A stretch of DNA of 64,000 nt from NCBI RefSeq assembly GCF_032854445.1, contig NC_088304.1, forward strand, positions 27,537,732 to 27,601,731, read 5' to 3'. Positions 13,974 through 25,400 of this stretch are shown piece by piece. This DNA comes from Liolophura sinensis. Taxonomy: Eukaryota; Mollusca; Polyplacophora; Chitonida; Chitonidae. The notes beneath the pieces were generated by a model that was not told the DNA's origin, made no database searches, and saw nothing but the letters and a program-made list of their open reading frames with translations. The position numbers and the translations under genes were made by a program. Numbering within the stretch: the stretch's first letter is position 1; every line of letters begins with the position of its first letter.

Positions 13974-16900
13974 GTAAGTATACATAGATATACTAGTATA
14001 CTATCGCATTAAGGATCTATCACAAACTGTTCTACATATGAATAATATGACATATATTTTTCGGAAACTGTAATAATTCTTTACTGTATTTTTGCACTGC
14101 TTTTGGGGGGAATATTTTCTTTCCTATATAATGTCAGTGAGAAGAAAATAATGCATACTTTGAAAAGAGCTGTAACTATATACTGGCTATAGACACGACG
14201 GCTTAATTATATTCTATCAGAAGCAACGTACGTCTTATAACATGCAGTAAAACAGTATTATACAGCCGTATGATCCACAGATCTGTTATACATGAGCTCA
14301 AGATCTACAGGTTTGCAATGCATGTACGAAGAGACTTGTTAAAAAGTGTTTGTACATCCAGGTTCCATCGCGGAAGTATACATATAACTAAATTAAATTA
14401 CAAATTTTTGGCTGACATACAATAGCAAAAATGTGTATAGATTTTATCCCTGACAACACAAACGTTTTCACCGTTATTCTGAACTCGTGAAGTCAAACGA
14501 GCTTTCCTATAAGTTTGTACGGTAACACGAAAAAAGAATACCGGTACCTTACATTTTACACGACGAAGGTAACGGTTAGAGCATAGAAATGTATACAGTA
14601 ACTGATACTTAAGATTGTGGTGTATTGAGAAAATATTCTGAATTAGTCACAATTACGTACACTGAATAAACTGAAACATGACCAGTTTGTGTGATTTCAG
14701 ATTTTAACGCAATTTTAACATTTATTAAATGCGTGTATTTCAATATTTAGCGTAGCTCTCTTGATTACTAGCCTCATATCGCGCCGGGTTCATGAATTCC
14801 AGGAAAAAAGCTCTTTCCTTTTAACTGCAGAGCGAGTTGACAATTTTCACTGTATTGTATTGGAAGTAGTCTTAAAATTGTTAAAATCTGAATTGTATAG
14901 AGAAATTCCCGTCATGTTCGTGAATATATTTATTTATTTATTTGATTGGTGTTTTACGCCTTTATCAAGAATATTTCACTTATACGACGGCGGCCAGCAT
15001 TATGGTCAGCGGAAACCGGGCAAAGCCCAGAGGAAACCCACGACCATCCGCAGGTAGCAGACCTTTCCACTTACGTCGTGAATATAACTTGTGCACATAA
15101 CTGTGTATACTGAAATGTACGTATGCGCCAAAAAATGCCCAGAAATTTGGATATATATGCGAAGATGATATTATTAGAAAAATAAAAATCCAAAGAACCA
15201 TCACATACACTTATTAAATGTATAATTGCCACACAAACACTTTCTCAGGTACATCACGCTTTTAAAAAACATATATTGGTACCTGTATTGACTTGGTTGC
15301 ATAGTTTTGTGGTATGTGGTATGAAGTCATACAGAACCGAGGTAAACCCTCCATTAAGGTACACTACTGTCTTATATCAGCCACACAGACCCCTTCACGT
15401 CGTACTCAGGAACAGTTTACTTATTCGACGGCGGTCAGCTTTCTGGTGGGTTGAAACTCGGGTGAAACTCACACCCTTCCGCAGGTTGCTGGAAGATCTT
15501 CTCACTTACGGCCAGAGAAGTAGCCAGCTGGACCTGTGTCTGAAATTTTTTGACAAAATAAATCTCTTGCAAAAAAAAGCAAACAAACTACAGACCAAAT
15601 GTATGCATTGATAAAGTATTCCACAGGAAGTTTAAAAAGCATAACTTTCTATTATATGTATTTTTTGGATGTAATTTTGTTGTACAACCCAGATATCGCC
15701 TTGAGAGAATCGAAGCGCCGCAGGCTATCAACTTTATCCAGTCAGGCGCGAGTTATTTCTATAACCCGAGAACCCCGTTTACGTCACTTGAACCCTGTTC
15801 TGCCTTGGCGTGGGGTACGAGTGACGAGACATCGCGTTTCCGTTTGCTGTAACATGGCGCATTCCACAGCCTCGTAAGGACGTCTTTTTACGAGTTCATT
15901 TACACAGTTACCAAACACGTGTTGTCTTTTCTTGTAAATTAGCATCCATGGCTATGCTGTCAATGTAAATATAACACAATGCTTAAAATCGGTAGAGGGC
16001 CAGCTGAGCCGTTCTGCGTGCCTTCTACTTAAATGAAGATTTGGTTCATTTACTGTTACGATTTTATGTATGTTTAGGAAAATTGGAACAGTTATCAGTT
16101 ACAGAATACTATTATATTTGCGGACGTATATTGTTAATTGTGGTAAACTTGATGGTTGAAGTCACGCTGTGTGACTGAGTAGGTCGCCGTTTTATGGTGT
16201 CTTCCATATGAGGTATGCTAATTATAACTGCAAGTAAGTGTAGTTGTTTAACGCTGTATTCAATATTTTTTCACTTACAATATGGCGGTAAGTTTATGGG
16301 CGGAGAAAATCGAAGTACCCAAAGAATACAACCGATCTTCAGCAATTCAAATAAGCAGTATATGCACTATATGGCTGGCACATCATCCATTTATGACCGA
16401 AATAACTTTTTCAGATGTAAAACTACTGAACTCAACAAGGCAGAAAAGCATTAATTTTATGGTTAACAGTTTTCCGCTCTATGTTTGTCCTCAGATCAGT
16501 GTAGCAACGTGCCCTTCGAGCCGCAGACGCACATATGTTGTAACGGCGTGACCAGTCCCAGAAACGGCTCTCCTTACGTCGGCTGTTGCGGGAACCGCGC
16601 CTACCAGGTGGGCAGGCAACTTTGTTGCTCGTCAAACCCACCATACATCGTCAGCGTGCAGACACCGTTACAAGAGTGCTGCGGGCCCTATCGCACGTAC
16701 AACACGCTGAACCAGAGGTGCTGCGAAGGCAACACGATTGTCGATTTGCCGGCCGATTCCTACTACCGCAACTACGCCTGTTGCGGACGACAAGTTTACA
16801 ACACAGAGACAAGTATTTGCTGCAGCAACATCGTCGTTAATAAACCGTCGACGGCGCATAACTACGACTGCTGCGGAACCAACGGACAGATTTTCCAGCG

Positions 16901-17501
16901 GGAGAGGCAGTTATGTTGCAATGGTGTTGTGCAAAACAAACCGGCTGTACAACCGCATGAGGTATCCTGTTGCGGTACAGAGCTGTATAATACCAAAGTA
17001 GGCGTGTGCTGTGGGGACCGAGCGTACTTCAGGCCTAGCTGTTGGACAGGGTGCTGCGGTAGCAGACCGTTCAACCTGGACGCAAATTTTTGTTGCGATA
17101 ACAACCTCGTTCCCAAGCCGTTTTTCCACACGGATCAGTTCGCGTGTTGCGGGACGTCACGCTATGACAGGCGTGCAAGTCTTTGTTGCAAAGGACGCAT
17201 TGTTCCCAAGCCAACCGATACCTACGACTGCTGTGGAGCCGTCCGATATAACCGTCGTACGCAGATCTGTTGCGGAGGGCGCATCTACCCGTTAACGTAC
17301 CAGGACCGAACGCTGTGCTGTGGAGCGCAGGCTTACAACGTTTTGACGAACGTGTGTTGTAACGGTGTAGTCAGCCCTCGGAGGTTTGGCGCCACGACCG
17401 GCTGCTGTGGCCAGGCCACCTTTAACGTCGACACTAACGTATGCTGTAAGGATAACTCCATTTATCCGATCTCCTACTTCCGGGCAGGGTACAGCTGCTA
17501 A
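13907..17501 (+). CDS. galaxin-like secreted di-cysteine repeat protein (2 exons)
   Basis: Joining 13907-13973 to 16495-17501 gives an open frame of 357 residues. The N terminus (MASSTSLVQLLWIFGSLITAKA) is a typical signal peptide. The mature part has 21 Cys-Cys pairs alternating as xCCG and xCC about every 9-20 residues, with motifs such as CCGxxxYN and CCNGVV, and ends in YSC. This is the architecture of galaxin and galaxin-like proteins, first known from coral skeletal matrix and also found in molluscs and other invertebrates, where a role in extracellular matrix or biomineralization is proposed. Donor A/GTAAGT and acceptor TCCTCAG flank the 2.5-kb intron, and the split codon becomes Asn. 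An in-frame ATG at 13895 would add four residues; I chose 13907 because it gives the cleaner signal peptide. No transmembrane segment or other domain is visible. The family call is firm; the biological role is inferred. Confidence 0.88.
14928..15074 (-). mobile_element. SINE family A, in the galaxin-like intron
   Basis: TTTATTTGATTGGTGTTTTACGCC tail and a well-preserved central domain. Confidence 0.85.
15389..15535 (-). mobile_element. SINE family A, degenerate
   Basis: CGTCGTACTCAGGAACAG through TCCGCAGGTTGCTGGAAGAT, in the galaxin-like intron. Confidence 0.65.
16240..16320 (-). mobile_element. SINE family A, strongly decayed fragment
   Basis: Weak but ordered similarity: TTTAACGCTGTATTCAATAT, then TTTCACTTACAATATGGCGG. 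It is close to the galaxin-like exon 2 acceptor. Confidence 0.5.
16495..17501 (+). CDS. galaxin-like exon 2 (entire cysteine-rich region)
   Basis: The exon begins after the acceptor TTTGTCCTCAG and carries all ten or so di-cysteine repeats uninterrupted to TAA at 17499-17501. It is more GC-rich than its surroundings, as expected of real coding sequence. Overlapping open frames on both strands here are shadows of the cysteine repeats. Confidence 0.9.
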
Positions 17502-17840
17502 AATCACGTCAACGGAACAACCGGTCGAAGACAGGAGCAGAATGGTCGCAGAAAATATGAACTGTTTTCTCGTGTAGATATACATAAGTGAATTACAGCA
17601 AATGTTTTACTTCTGTATATCCTTTTACTTTCTTATTAACCAACAGATGGCTCTTAAACACTTTTAACATTGGTATAAATTAAGCTAAATTATTTCAAAT
17701 GTACCTCAATGATGGACACGATAAATGCTGTCAAGAAGTAGTCATGTACATCAACTGCTTTCACATTAAACTCTGTGTACTTCATATCCTCCTAACTACA
17801 GAAATTAGTCATATATCCATATTATGCAACACGGTGTTAA

Positions 17841-17846
17841 AATAAA
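17841..17846 (+). terminator. candidate polyadenylation signal of the galaxin-like gene
   Basis: AATAAA lies 340 bp after the stop codon, at a suitable distance for a short 3' UTR. No transcript evidence is available. Confidence 0.4.
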
Positions 17847-18071
17847 CATAACACTCCATGGTTTCTTGTGGTTTGAATCCAACTCAGTGAATTCTTCCTA
17901 TAAATGATAACTCTTTCATAACGCTTTAATAGCAGTATCGAGTTCGTATACAGGTTGTTTTATGGGTGGTGTACAGCAGACAGGTTCAAAGTGCTGGATT
18001 CTGGCTGGATTCCTAAATCAGTTCGTCTAGAGGCACATGTTAAACGCCGCTAATCATTTCTTCCATTGTTG

Positions 18072-18365
18072 TTCAACGGCATACTCACAACTTTTTCATC
18101 ATGTATACGATGGAGGTCAAATGTATGTTTAAAGGAAACCAGAGCCCGAGGTAAATCGCTGATCTTTGGCAGGTTATTGACGAGCTTTCCTGCCACATGC
18201 AATTCCTCAACCAATTGTTGCTTAAGGCCACCCTCAATAATTTTTCACAACTATACAAAGGAATCTATATATAGTTTTACTGGAGGAGGCATGACTGGGA
18301 ATGTTCGTGATATAAACCACCAACCTTTGGCAATATACCGACGAACTTTCCCACATTTGACGTAT
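18072..18365 (-). mobile_element. two decayed SINE family A copies
   Basis: Segments 18072-18190 and 18220-18365 each keep the order of family A landmarks: pseudo CATACTCA, TTTTTCA, a GGAGG..GGAAACC block and CTTTGGCA..TTCCCACA. Confidence 0.5.
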
Positions 18366-18555
18366 AAGTATACACACTTACCCGTCATAATGCTGGAAGA
18401 CAAGTGATCTTCAACCAACGGCTGTTGTGAGCCTGTCGACGACTCATTGACAATAATCGTCAAGGAAAGTGGTGCAGTGGCCGAGATTGAACTATAGCAA
18501 CTCGTCTGGCAGCGACTGTGAGTCGTCCATATTGCGATTGGGTCACGTTCTGCTT

Positions 18556-18720
18556 TGATTTATTGACTTATTTATTTATATATTTGATTGGTGTTTTTCA
18601 CCGTACTCCAGAATGTTTCACTTATATGACGGTGGCCAGCTCTGCCCGGTGGGAGAAAAGCGTGCAGAGCACGGGGGATACCACGATCATCCGCAGGTTG
18701 CTGTCAGACCTTCCCACGTA
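18556..18720 (-). mobile_element. SINE family A, 3' part
   Basis: TATTTGATTGGTGTTTTTCACC tail through GCAGGTTGCTGTCAGACCTT. It faces an oppositely oriented copy 150 bp away. Confidence 0.82.
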
Positions 18721-18866
18721 TCAGTTCTGCTTTGAACCCTTCTGGAAATTTCCAAGTCTCCCGTTGTTGTCATGCCGTGACATAGGGACACCGCTATCGA
18801 TGTATATTTATCCACTGTTTCTCGCGTTGAAAGGCTGATCAAAGGCCACGGCGTACACTTCCACCA

Positions 18867-19020
18867 GCACGTGGGAACGTCTTTCAGTGACCTGCCGATG
18901 GCCGTGGGTTTTTCCCAGGGCCCAGTCCAGTTTCCTCTCACAACAATGCTGGCCACCCTCGTATAACTAAAATATTCATGAGTACGGCGTAAAACACCAG
19001 TCAAATAACTAAATAAATAT
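18867..19020 (+). mobile_element. SINE family A, 3' part
   Basis: GTGGGAACGTCTTTCAGTGA through ACGGCGTAAAACACCAGTCA to AAATAAATA. It is inverted relative to 18556-18720. Confidence 0.82.
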
Positions 19021-19349
19021 ACTTCCACCAAACACAACATGCATACTAAAATTTTCAAAATTATATGTTCTGAACAATCGTGTGCCATTTTAAAATGTCA
19101 TGAAAGAATTGATCTATACTAAGAACCTTTATGTTTATATTTGTCATCCACAGTCGTACGTAGTATATATGCGCAAGCTTGATGACTCGGAGTGCCTGTG
19201 AGAAAGACCGAGAAGATATTTCGAAAACCACCAATCCCACCACATGGAATGTGAAACTGATGGAGACAAAAGGTGCTCCTTAATTTATCAGAAGAAATAA
19301 AATATCCTATTTATCAATGTAAGTATTGGGTGACGCCATACTGAAGAAT

Positions 19350-19505
19350 CTATTTATTTATTTGACTGACATTTAGGCCATACCCAAAAATTTTTCACTG
19401 GTTTAAAACAATGGTCAGTGTAATGGGTGGACGAAATGAGGAGTGTATGGACTAAACCATCTACCTTTGGCATGTTACTGACATACGTTTTCACCTGTGG
19501 CGCAC
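19350..19505 (-). mobile_element. SINE family A, decayed
   Basis: TATTTATTTGACTGACATTTAGG and a diverged central region. A further very weak copy may follow at 19540-19640. Confidence 0.6.
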
Positions 19506-20234
19506 AGATATGCATACAATACATTTGTACAGAAGACAAAAGGTATTCACTGATTTATTACACTGATGAATTTTCCGGTAAAATATGATGGCACTCAGGT
19601 TAATGTGTGGAGAAGGAATTATTTAATCGAGAGCTTACAAAGCCTACAAAGACCACCGTCTCTCGCCAAAAAGCAGCCGCAGTCGACCTGGCTAGAACTG
19701 CATTCGAACACCTGACCCACTTGCGACGGCCTCGTATTCAATCCTATTAAGTACCACGTCCTTAATGCATATAAAACATGTAATTAAAATATCTACATAA
19801 ACAAATATGCTCGTAACATAACATGTAATTAAAATATATATATACACAAATATGCTCGAAAGTCTCAAAAACATTTATACATAAATAAACATTACAACTA
19901 TTACACAATATTTGCAGAACTAAACCATAACTTGCATGCCAATGGCAGGTGTAATGAACAGCACATGCTTTAATGGCAAACATAATGCGCCGACTCGTTA
20001 CATCAGTAACGAAAACACAACCACAGTGGCGTATGTCTGACGGAAGACACCTTGCGTGGAAATCATTGAGGCTGCAACTCGCCATTCAGGAACAGTTCTG
20101 GAAATATTATAATGTGGCTTATTGCTCGTAGCCACTGTCCAGCATACAGGTCAAAATAATTTCGTATGAGCAGTTAAGTCCCTTTTCTTTGTGAGATGAG
20201 ATCCTATTGCATTCCGAAACATGACTAGTAAAAA

Positions 20235-20618
20235 GTGGTGACGTCATTTGAGAAACTTAATGAAATTCGCTTAGTTAAAAAGCAACAAAACATGACGATC
20301 GAGGCTCACGAACTTGGAGCTGACACCAGGTATGTGGATGGAATAATGGACAACACGGAAAGCCCTGAAGAAACCTTGAAACTGACACATAACAGTATGA
20401 AATGCAACTATCAATACGATCAGGATGAGCACATTGTTAGAGTGTATGTGGCAATGTTACTCACGATTTCCCCCCCCCCCCCCCCCCAGAATATCCTTAG
20501 AAAAGAAACTGAAATTCAGCCAAGTGGAGAAAACTGTCCGCACATATACAACACCGTGGCAAAGCATATTCGAATGTTGAAGGAGACGGACCAGTGGTTG
20601 CTAAACAACAATGAATGA
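20235..20618 (+). CDS. unrecognised possible small gene, 127 codons or two exons
   Basis: Open frame with a non-repetitive, acidic, hydrophilic N part (MTIEAHELGADTRYVDGIMD and onward) and a C part ending LLNNNE. A C18 tract directly before AG/AATATCC makes a strong acceptor-like site, and GTGTATGT at about 20440 could be a donor, which would make a 47-nt intron. Without splicing the tract encodes a Pro run. I recognise no family, signal peptide or membrane segment. It could be chance or an old gene fragment. Confidence 0.18.
   Translation: MVTSFEKLNEIRLVKKQQNMTIEAHELGADTRYVDGIMDNTESPEETLKLTHNSMKCNYQYDQDEHIVRVYVAMLLTISPPPPPQNILRKETEIQPSGENCPHIYNTVAKHIRMLKETDQWLLNNNE
20470..20487 (+). repeat. 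poly(C)18 tract
   Basis: Eighteen C followed directly by AG/A. A similar C16 tract occurs near 63378-63393. Confidence 0.95.
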
Positions 20619-22258
20619 GAAACAGGAAGAGAAACCTCTTTTGCACGGAACATATTTTTCATGCCATCAAATCACTGTCTGAAATGACAAATTAGTCTCA
20701 TTAAAGGGCCCATACAGGAGAGTTTTAGTAGGCTGTATTCTGTATTCACCTAGCACAAATTACTGTACTATCTGTAGAGTTAAAACGATTCGAAAGATTG
20801 AAACAGTTAAAACGCGAGTCGCTTTAGGTACTTTATTACCGTAGTTAGGTAGTTATTTCGGTAGTTATTTTTGGGGGGTCAAAATTCTTCAGTATAGCCT
20901 CTTTAATCATAATGATCATTTCACTAAATATACATGTAGATCCTGGTTGTAACTGATATTCTTAAACATTTTCCATAAGGCAATAAATCGGACAAAAAAC
21001 TATAAAAAAACGCATTTCTGCAAAAGCGCCAGAGTAAAAGAAAAAGCTACAGATTAAACCGACTTTTGATTTTCAATCAAAAATGCGTTATTTATTTTTG
21101 AAAATAGCTGAATGTACACTTTCAAAACCGTCTCAGCGATCCCTAACACTTGCTAATACTTTTCTTGTCAAATTAAACAAAAAGATTCAGTGTGTGGCAG
21201 CTTGTGAAGGGAATATTAGCTTTCAAAAAGATACATCATGTATAAACATGCATACACATTATTTTCTTAGGAAGATATCAACATGAACAATGGCTTTGTA
21301 ATGATCAATTAAAGCACACATTTTAATTAAATTATCTGGACGCTCTTCACGGAATCATGATCAGTTTCATGTTTGCAATCAAATATCAAAGCTTTCGTTC
21401 TCCAAAATTAATGACCCCATAACTTTCTCCAGGAGTTTCTATAGAAAATCTCTTCATAACCCTATGCAAAACCCCCTTCTGATTTCAATCACATGCTGTG
21501 CATGAAATCTTTACTAGAAGAAATATATACATATAAACATCAATATATTACATTTTGTGGAGCTAGGCTGAGAAACAGAAAAAGCACTCACTTGTCTAAG
21601 CATTCCATCACGTTCAAGTTTCTCACAGATATGCGCAAATACATGTCATCACAATAACAAAAGGTAAGTTTAACAGTGATTCCTGCTGGACAAACAATGC
21701 AAGGGGGAAATGTAAAATATGAATGCTATGCAGGAGCACCGAATAGGATCCAAAGCCTACCATGACATAAAATTGCACACGCTGGGATGCATCAACTTCA
21801 AATGCACAACAGAAAAAGGAGCAAGAAAGTTCATCAGATTCGCTGCCACCTCGTGCCCACTAATACAAGCAAACAGTTACCCGTTCTGAAGAGACTGACC
21901 ATGTCATCTTTTCTGAGAACGTACCCTTCTATTCCCCGTATACAACCCTGTTCAACGCCAGCATTAGTCCGCCTTCACCTCTTCCATTCATCTAACTCTG
22001 CAAGTTTTCTTCCCACGTGTAACGTTTTCTTGAGCTGATATCACTACTTACAAGACGTATGTCTCAGTTATATCTTCGCTACCTTCTCTTTCTTCACTAC
22101 AGCAGCCACATATTTCCTCTCTCTCCTTATCATCCATTATCTCTTAACCACTTCTTTCATCTGTCTTCATACACATGTATCTCTCATGTCTCCGGGTATC
22201 TGTGCCCCACTAATGCTCCAACCTGAGCACCTTCCCATGCAATCTGCCCCAGGCACTG

Positions 22259-22441
22259 CTACCTGCCCTTCTTCCTTCCCCGTTTGCCCCTGGGGGAGGG
22301 GGACTCCTCTGCAGCTGCCCCGACAATGATCTGCCCCTCTTGGATCTCTGTCTGTGACACCTCTTTTGTTGAGGAAAGTTTTTGCTGAGCTTCCAGGTAA
22401 AACATTACATCCCGAAGCTGTTCTCTGAGCTCCTCAATTTC
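22259..22441 (-). CDS. BRAP: BRAP exon 15 (C terminus)
   Basis: Encodes [20 protein letters not shown] and ends in the basic tail [10 protein letters not shown] before TAG (22259-22261). Human BRAP ends similarly (SRKGRSKRGK). The acceptor is GTTTTACAG. A 3' UTR follows to lower coordinates; gene-sense ATTAAA at 21322-21327 is a weak candidate poly(A) signal. Confidence 0.94.
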   Translation of the reverse strand, partial: EIEELREQLRDVMFYLEAQQKLSSTKEVSQTEIQEGQIIVGAAAEESPSPRGKRGRKKGR

Positions 22442-25400
22442 CTGTAAAACAAAAACAAGTCACGTCGACTTTGTGTCGTAATTTACAAAGTTTGTACTCC
22501 AGTTTAAAGATTCTACTAACCCCTTCATTTCTTTATTTCAAATGCACAACACTCTTGAGGGAAACTGGACTACTGCGATGCCTGTTTAAACATACAGCCA
22601 GTTTTTAAAGTAATATAACTATGCTCCAATCTTTTGTATGGTGAAATGTTGTCCAGCTTGCACAAGTCCCAATAAATAATTTTAAACAGTCTCCTAGAAA
22701 GGAAAATCCAAATATGGAATTGGTTTTCATGAAACTGAACATTTCAGTTGTCGTTACATGCTTTCAAACAATTCAAGCTATAGAAAACTTTCAGAATTTG
22801 CCTCTTTCTTGCTCTAGGTATCTCGGTTATGTATTCAACCGTTATGTGTATACCTTTATTACATACGTCAGTTATCACAGATTTCTACACCACACATAGC
22901 TTTCAACAAGGTAGACAGATTTGTCTTTCAATCACAGTGTTGTATTTCAGGAGAGGTGACACTTTATCAAAACAACAATGTTGTATTTCAGGAGAGGTGA
23001 TGATCTATCAAAACAACAGTGTTGTAATTCAGGAGATGGGATGATTTATCAAAACAATAATGTTGTATTTCAGGGAAGGTAATGATTTATCAAAACAAGA
23101 CTGTTATATTTTAGGAGAAGTGATGATTTATCAGAGCAACAGTGTTGTATTTCAGGGGAGGTGATGATTGATCAAAACAACAACGTTGTACTTCAGGAGA
23201 AGTGATGAGTTATCAGAACAACAGTGCTGCATTTCAGGAGAAGTGATGATTTATCAGGACAACATTGCTGTATTTCAGGAGAAGTGATGATTTATCAGGA
23301 CAACAGTGCTGTATTTCAGGAGAAGTGATGATTTATCAAAACAACAGTGTTGTATTTCAGGAGAAGTGATGATTTATCAAAACAACAGTGTTGTATTTCA
23401 GGACAGGTGATGATTTATCAAAACAACAATGTTGTATTTCAGGAGAAGTGATGAGTTATTAGGACAACAGTGCTGTATTTCAGGAGAAGTGATGATTTAT
23501 CAAAACAACAGTGTTGTATTTCAGGAGAAGTGATGATTTATCAAAACAACAGTGTTGTATTTCAGGACAGGTGATGATTTATCAAAACAACAATGTTGTA
23601 TTTCAGGAGAAGTGATGAGTTATTAGGACAACAGTGCTGTATTTCAGGAGAAGTGATGATTTATCAAAACAACAGTTTTGTATTTCAGGGAAGGTAATGA
23701 CTTATCAGAATAACAGTGTTGTATTTCAGGAGAGGTGATGATTTATCAAAACAACAATTTTGTATTTCAGGGAAGGTAATGATTTATCAGAATACCAGAG
23801 TTGTCATTCAACAGTGTTGTATTTTAGGCAAGGTGATGATCTGTCAGAACACCATATAAGCTATACCTCTTCTTTTGAGGCTGTCAGCTCCTGCACTTTG
23901 GTCTCCAGACTGTTCACCCTCTTCTGCCAGGCCTGCTGGTTCTCCAATAACCCCTTGTTCATCTCCTTTTCATCACGAAGCTCTGTCAGCACGGACGTCA
24001 AGCGACTGTGCAGCTGTGCAGCACAGAGAAAACACAAAATAGCATTGAATTTCGAATGACTGATTCCGAATACATGTACATGAAATGCGATATATGTCAC
24101 ATCATATTTGCATCCACATGTATTTAAGACTATATCCAGAATTCTATATTTTTTTTATTTTATTTGTTTTTTTGTAAAAATATATTCATAGGATAATAGA
24201 GAAATGTAGATCTGGGATCAATCCTGGGTCGAGTCACACTTAAAACTTTAAAAGACGAAGTTGTAATTTCCTCGCTTGGCGTTCAGCATGAAGGGGATAG
24301 TGCAACGACTGGTTGACCCGTATCAGTATAATGGTTCAGGCGGGGCGGCTTACTTGCCTTTGCTAAGTCGTCTCAGTGAAGCAGCGCTAGATAACAGAGC
24401 GGTGGAAATCCCCCCTGCAACAAGGAGGCACAACACATACACGCTAAGGATTCCTTCGTCGTCACATGACTGAAAAATTGTTGAGCACGACGTTAAACCC
24501 CAAGCACTCACTCACTCACTAACAGAGAAATGCTGTCCAATGATTTCAAAGATGGACATAACTGGGTTGGTAAAGACCAAACCAATATCAGAAGGCAAAC
24601 CTTAATCAAAACTAAATGACACAGGCAGACTTTTGCATATGTATTCATCCAGGCGTTGATTTCAGCGCGGACTTGTAGACTCACCTGTGCCCCTTTCTTC
24701 TCTGCTATCTGTTTCTCCTTGGTCACTTGGTCGACTTTGTTCTCTAAAAACTCTGAGTGTTTCTTCGTCTCTTTATACCTAGCCTCAGTGTCAAGAACCT
24801 GTCAATGTATGATCATGTAGTTTTACTGGGATCTAGTTATAAATAGCCACGTGTATTTATAATGAATATAAATAATCTGTTTAAAATCACTTTGAGTATT
24901 ATTTCACTCATATTTGCGTTGATGTAGCAAGTCTGTCCATAACAAATGTATAAGCCTATCTCATTGGAATGTTGACCAATCCAGCTAGTTATCAGGAAAA
25001 ACAAAAAAACTTTATCCGTTTGCTTTATGCACAGAAAGATCAAAATCAAGGATCAGTTTTAAAGATGGAAATCAAACTTAAATCAGGTTTGAATCCCTGG
25101 TTAAAACAGTGCATGAAACTAAGCTACAGGCTAAGCCATAACAAATTCAGCATCAGTGTATCTTTGGTTTACAAGTACAATTTATTTATTCACTCCACTG
25201 ATTGGTGTTAAATATCATACGCAGTAATTTTTCATTTATTTAACAGTGGTCAAGTTAATATTTGATTTATTTGATTGGTAATTTACGCCATACTCAAGGA
25301 TACTTCACTTATATGACGGCGGCCAGCATTACCGTGGGAGGAAACCCACGTACTGCCGGAGAGGAAGCCAGCATGAGCTGGACTTGTCAAGTTATGAGTT

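Larger units (their letters stand above)
13974..16494 (+). other. intron of the galaxin-like gene
   Basis: A 2.5-kb intron with SINE family A copies at 14928, 15389 and 16240, all antisense to the gene. No other feature recognised. Confidence 0.75.
17850..22258. other. region between two convergent genes, SINE relics
   Basis: The galaxin-like gene (+) and BRAP (-) converge here. It holds at least six SINE copies, the C18 tract with a doubtful ORF at 20235-20618, and the BRAP 3' UTR at its right end. Confidence 0.55.

Noticed and set aside
16586-17295. Overlapping plus and minus frames inside the galaxin-like exon 2
   Set aside because: Shadows of the cysteine repeat frame, which alone has a signal peptide, correct splice phase and family similarity.
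22935-23850. CRISPR-like regular repeats
   Set aside because: The genome is eukaryotic, and the 41-bp units are contiguous with no distinct spacers. The same holds for the 29-bp, 28-bp, 65-bp and 81-bp arrays.
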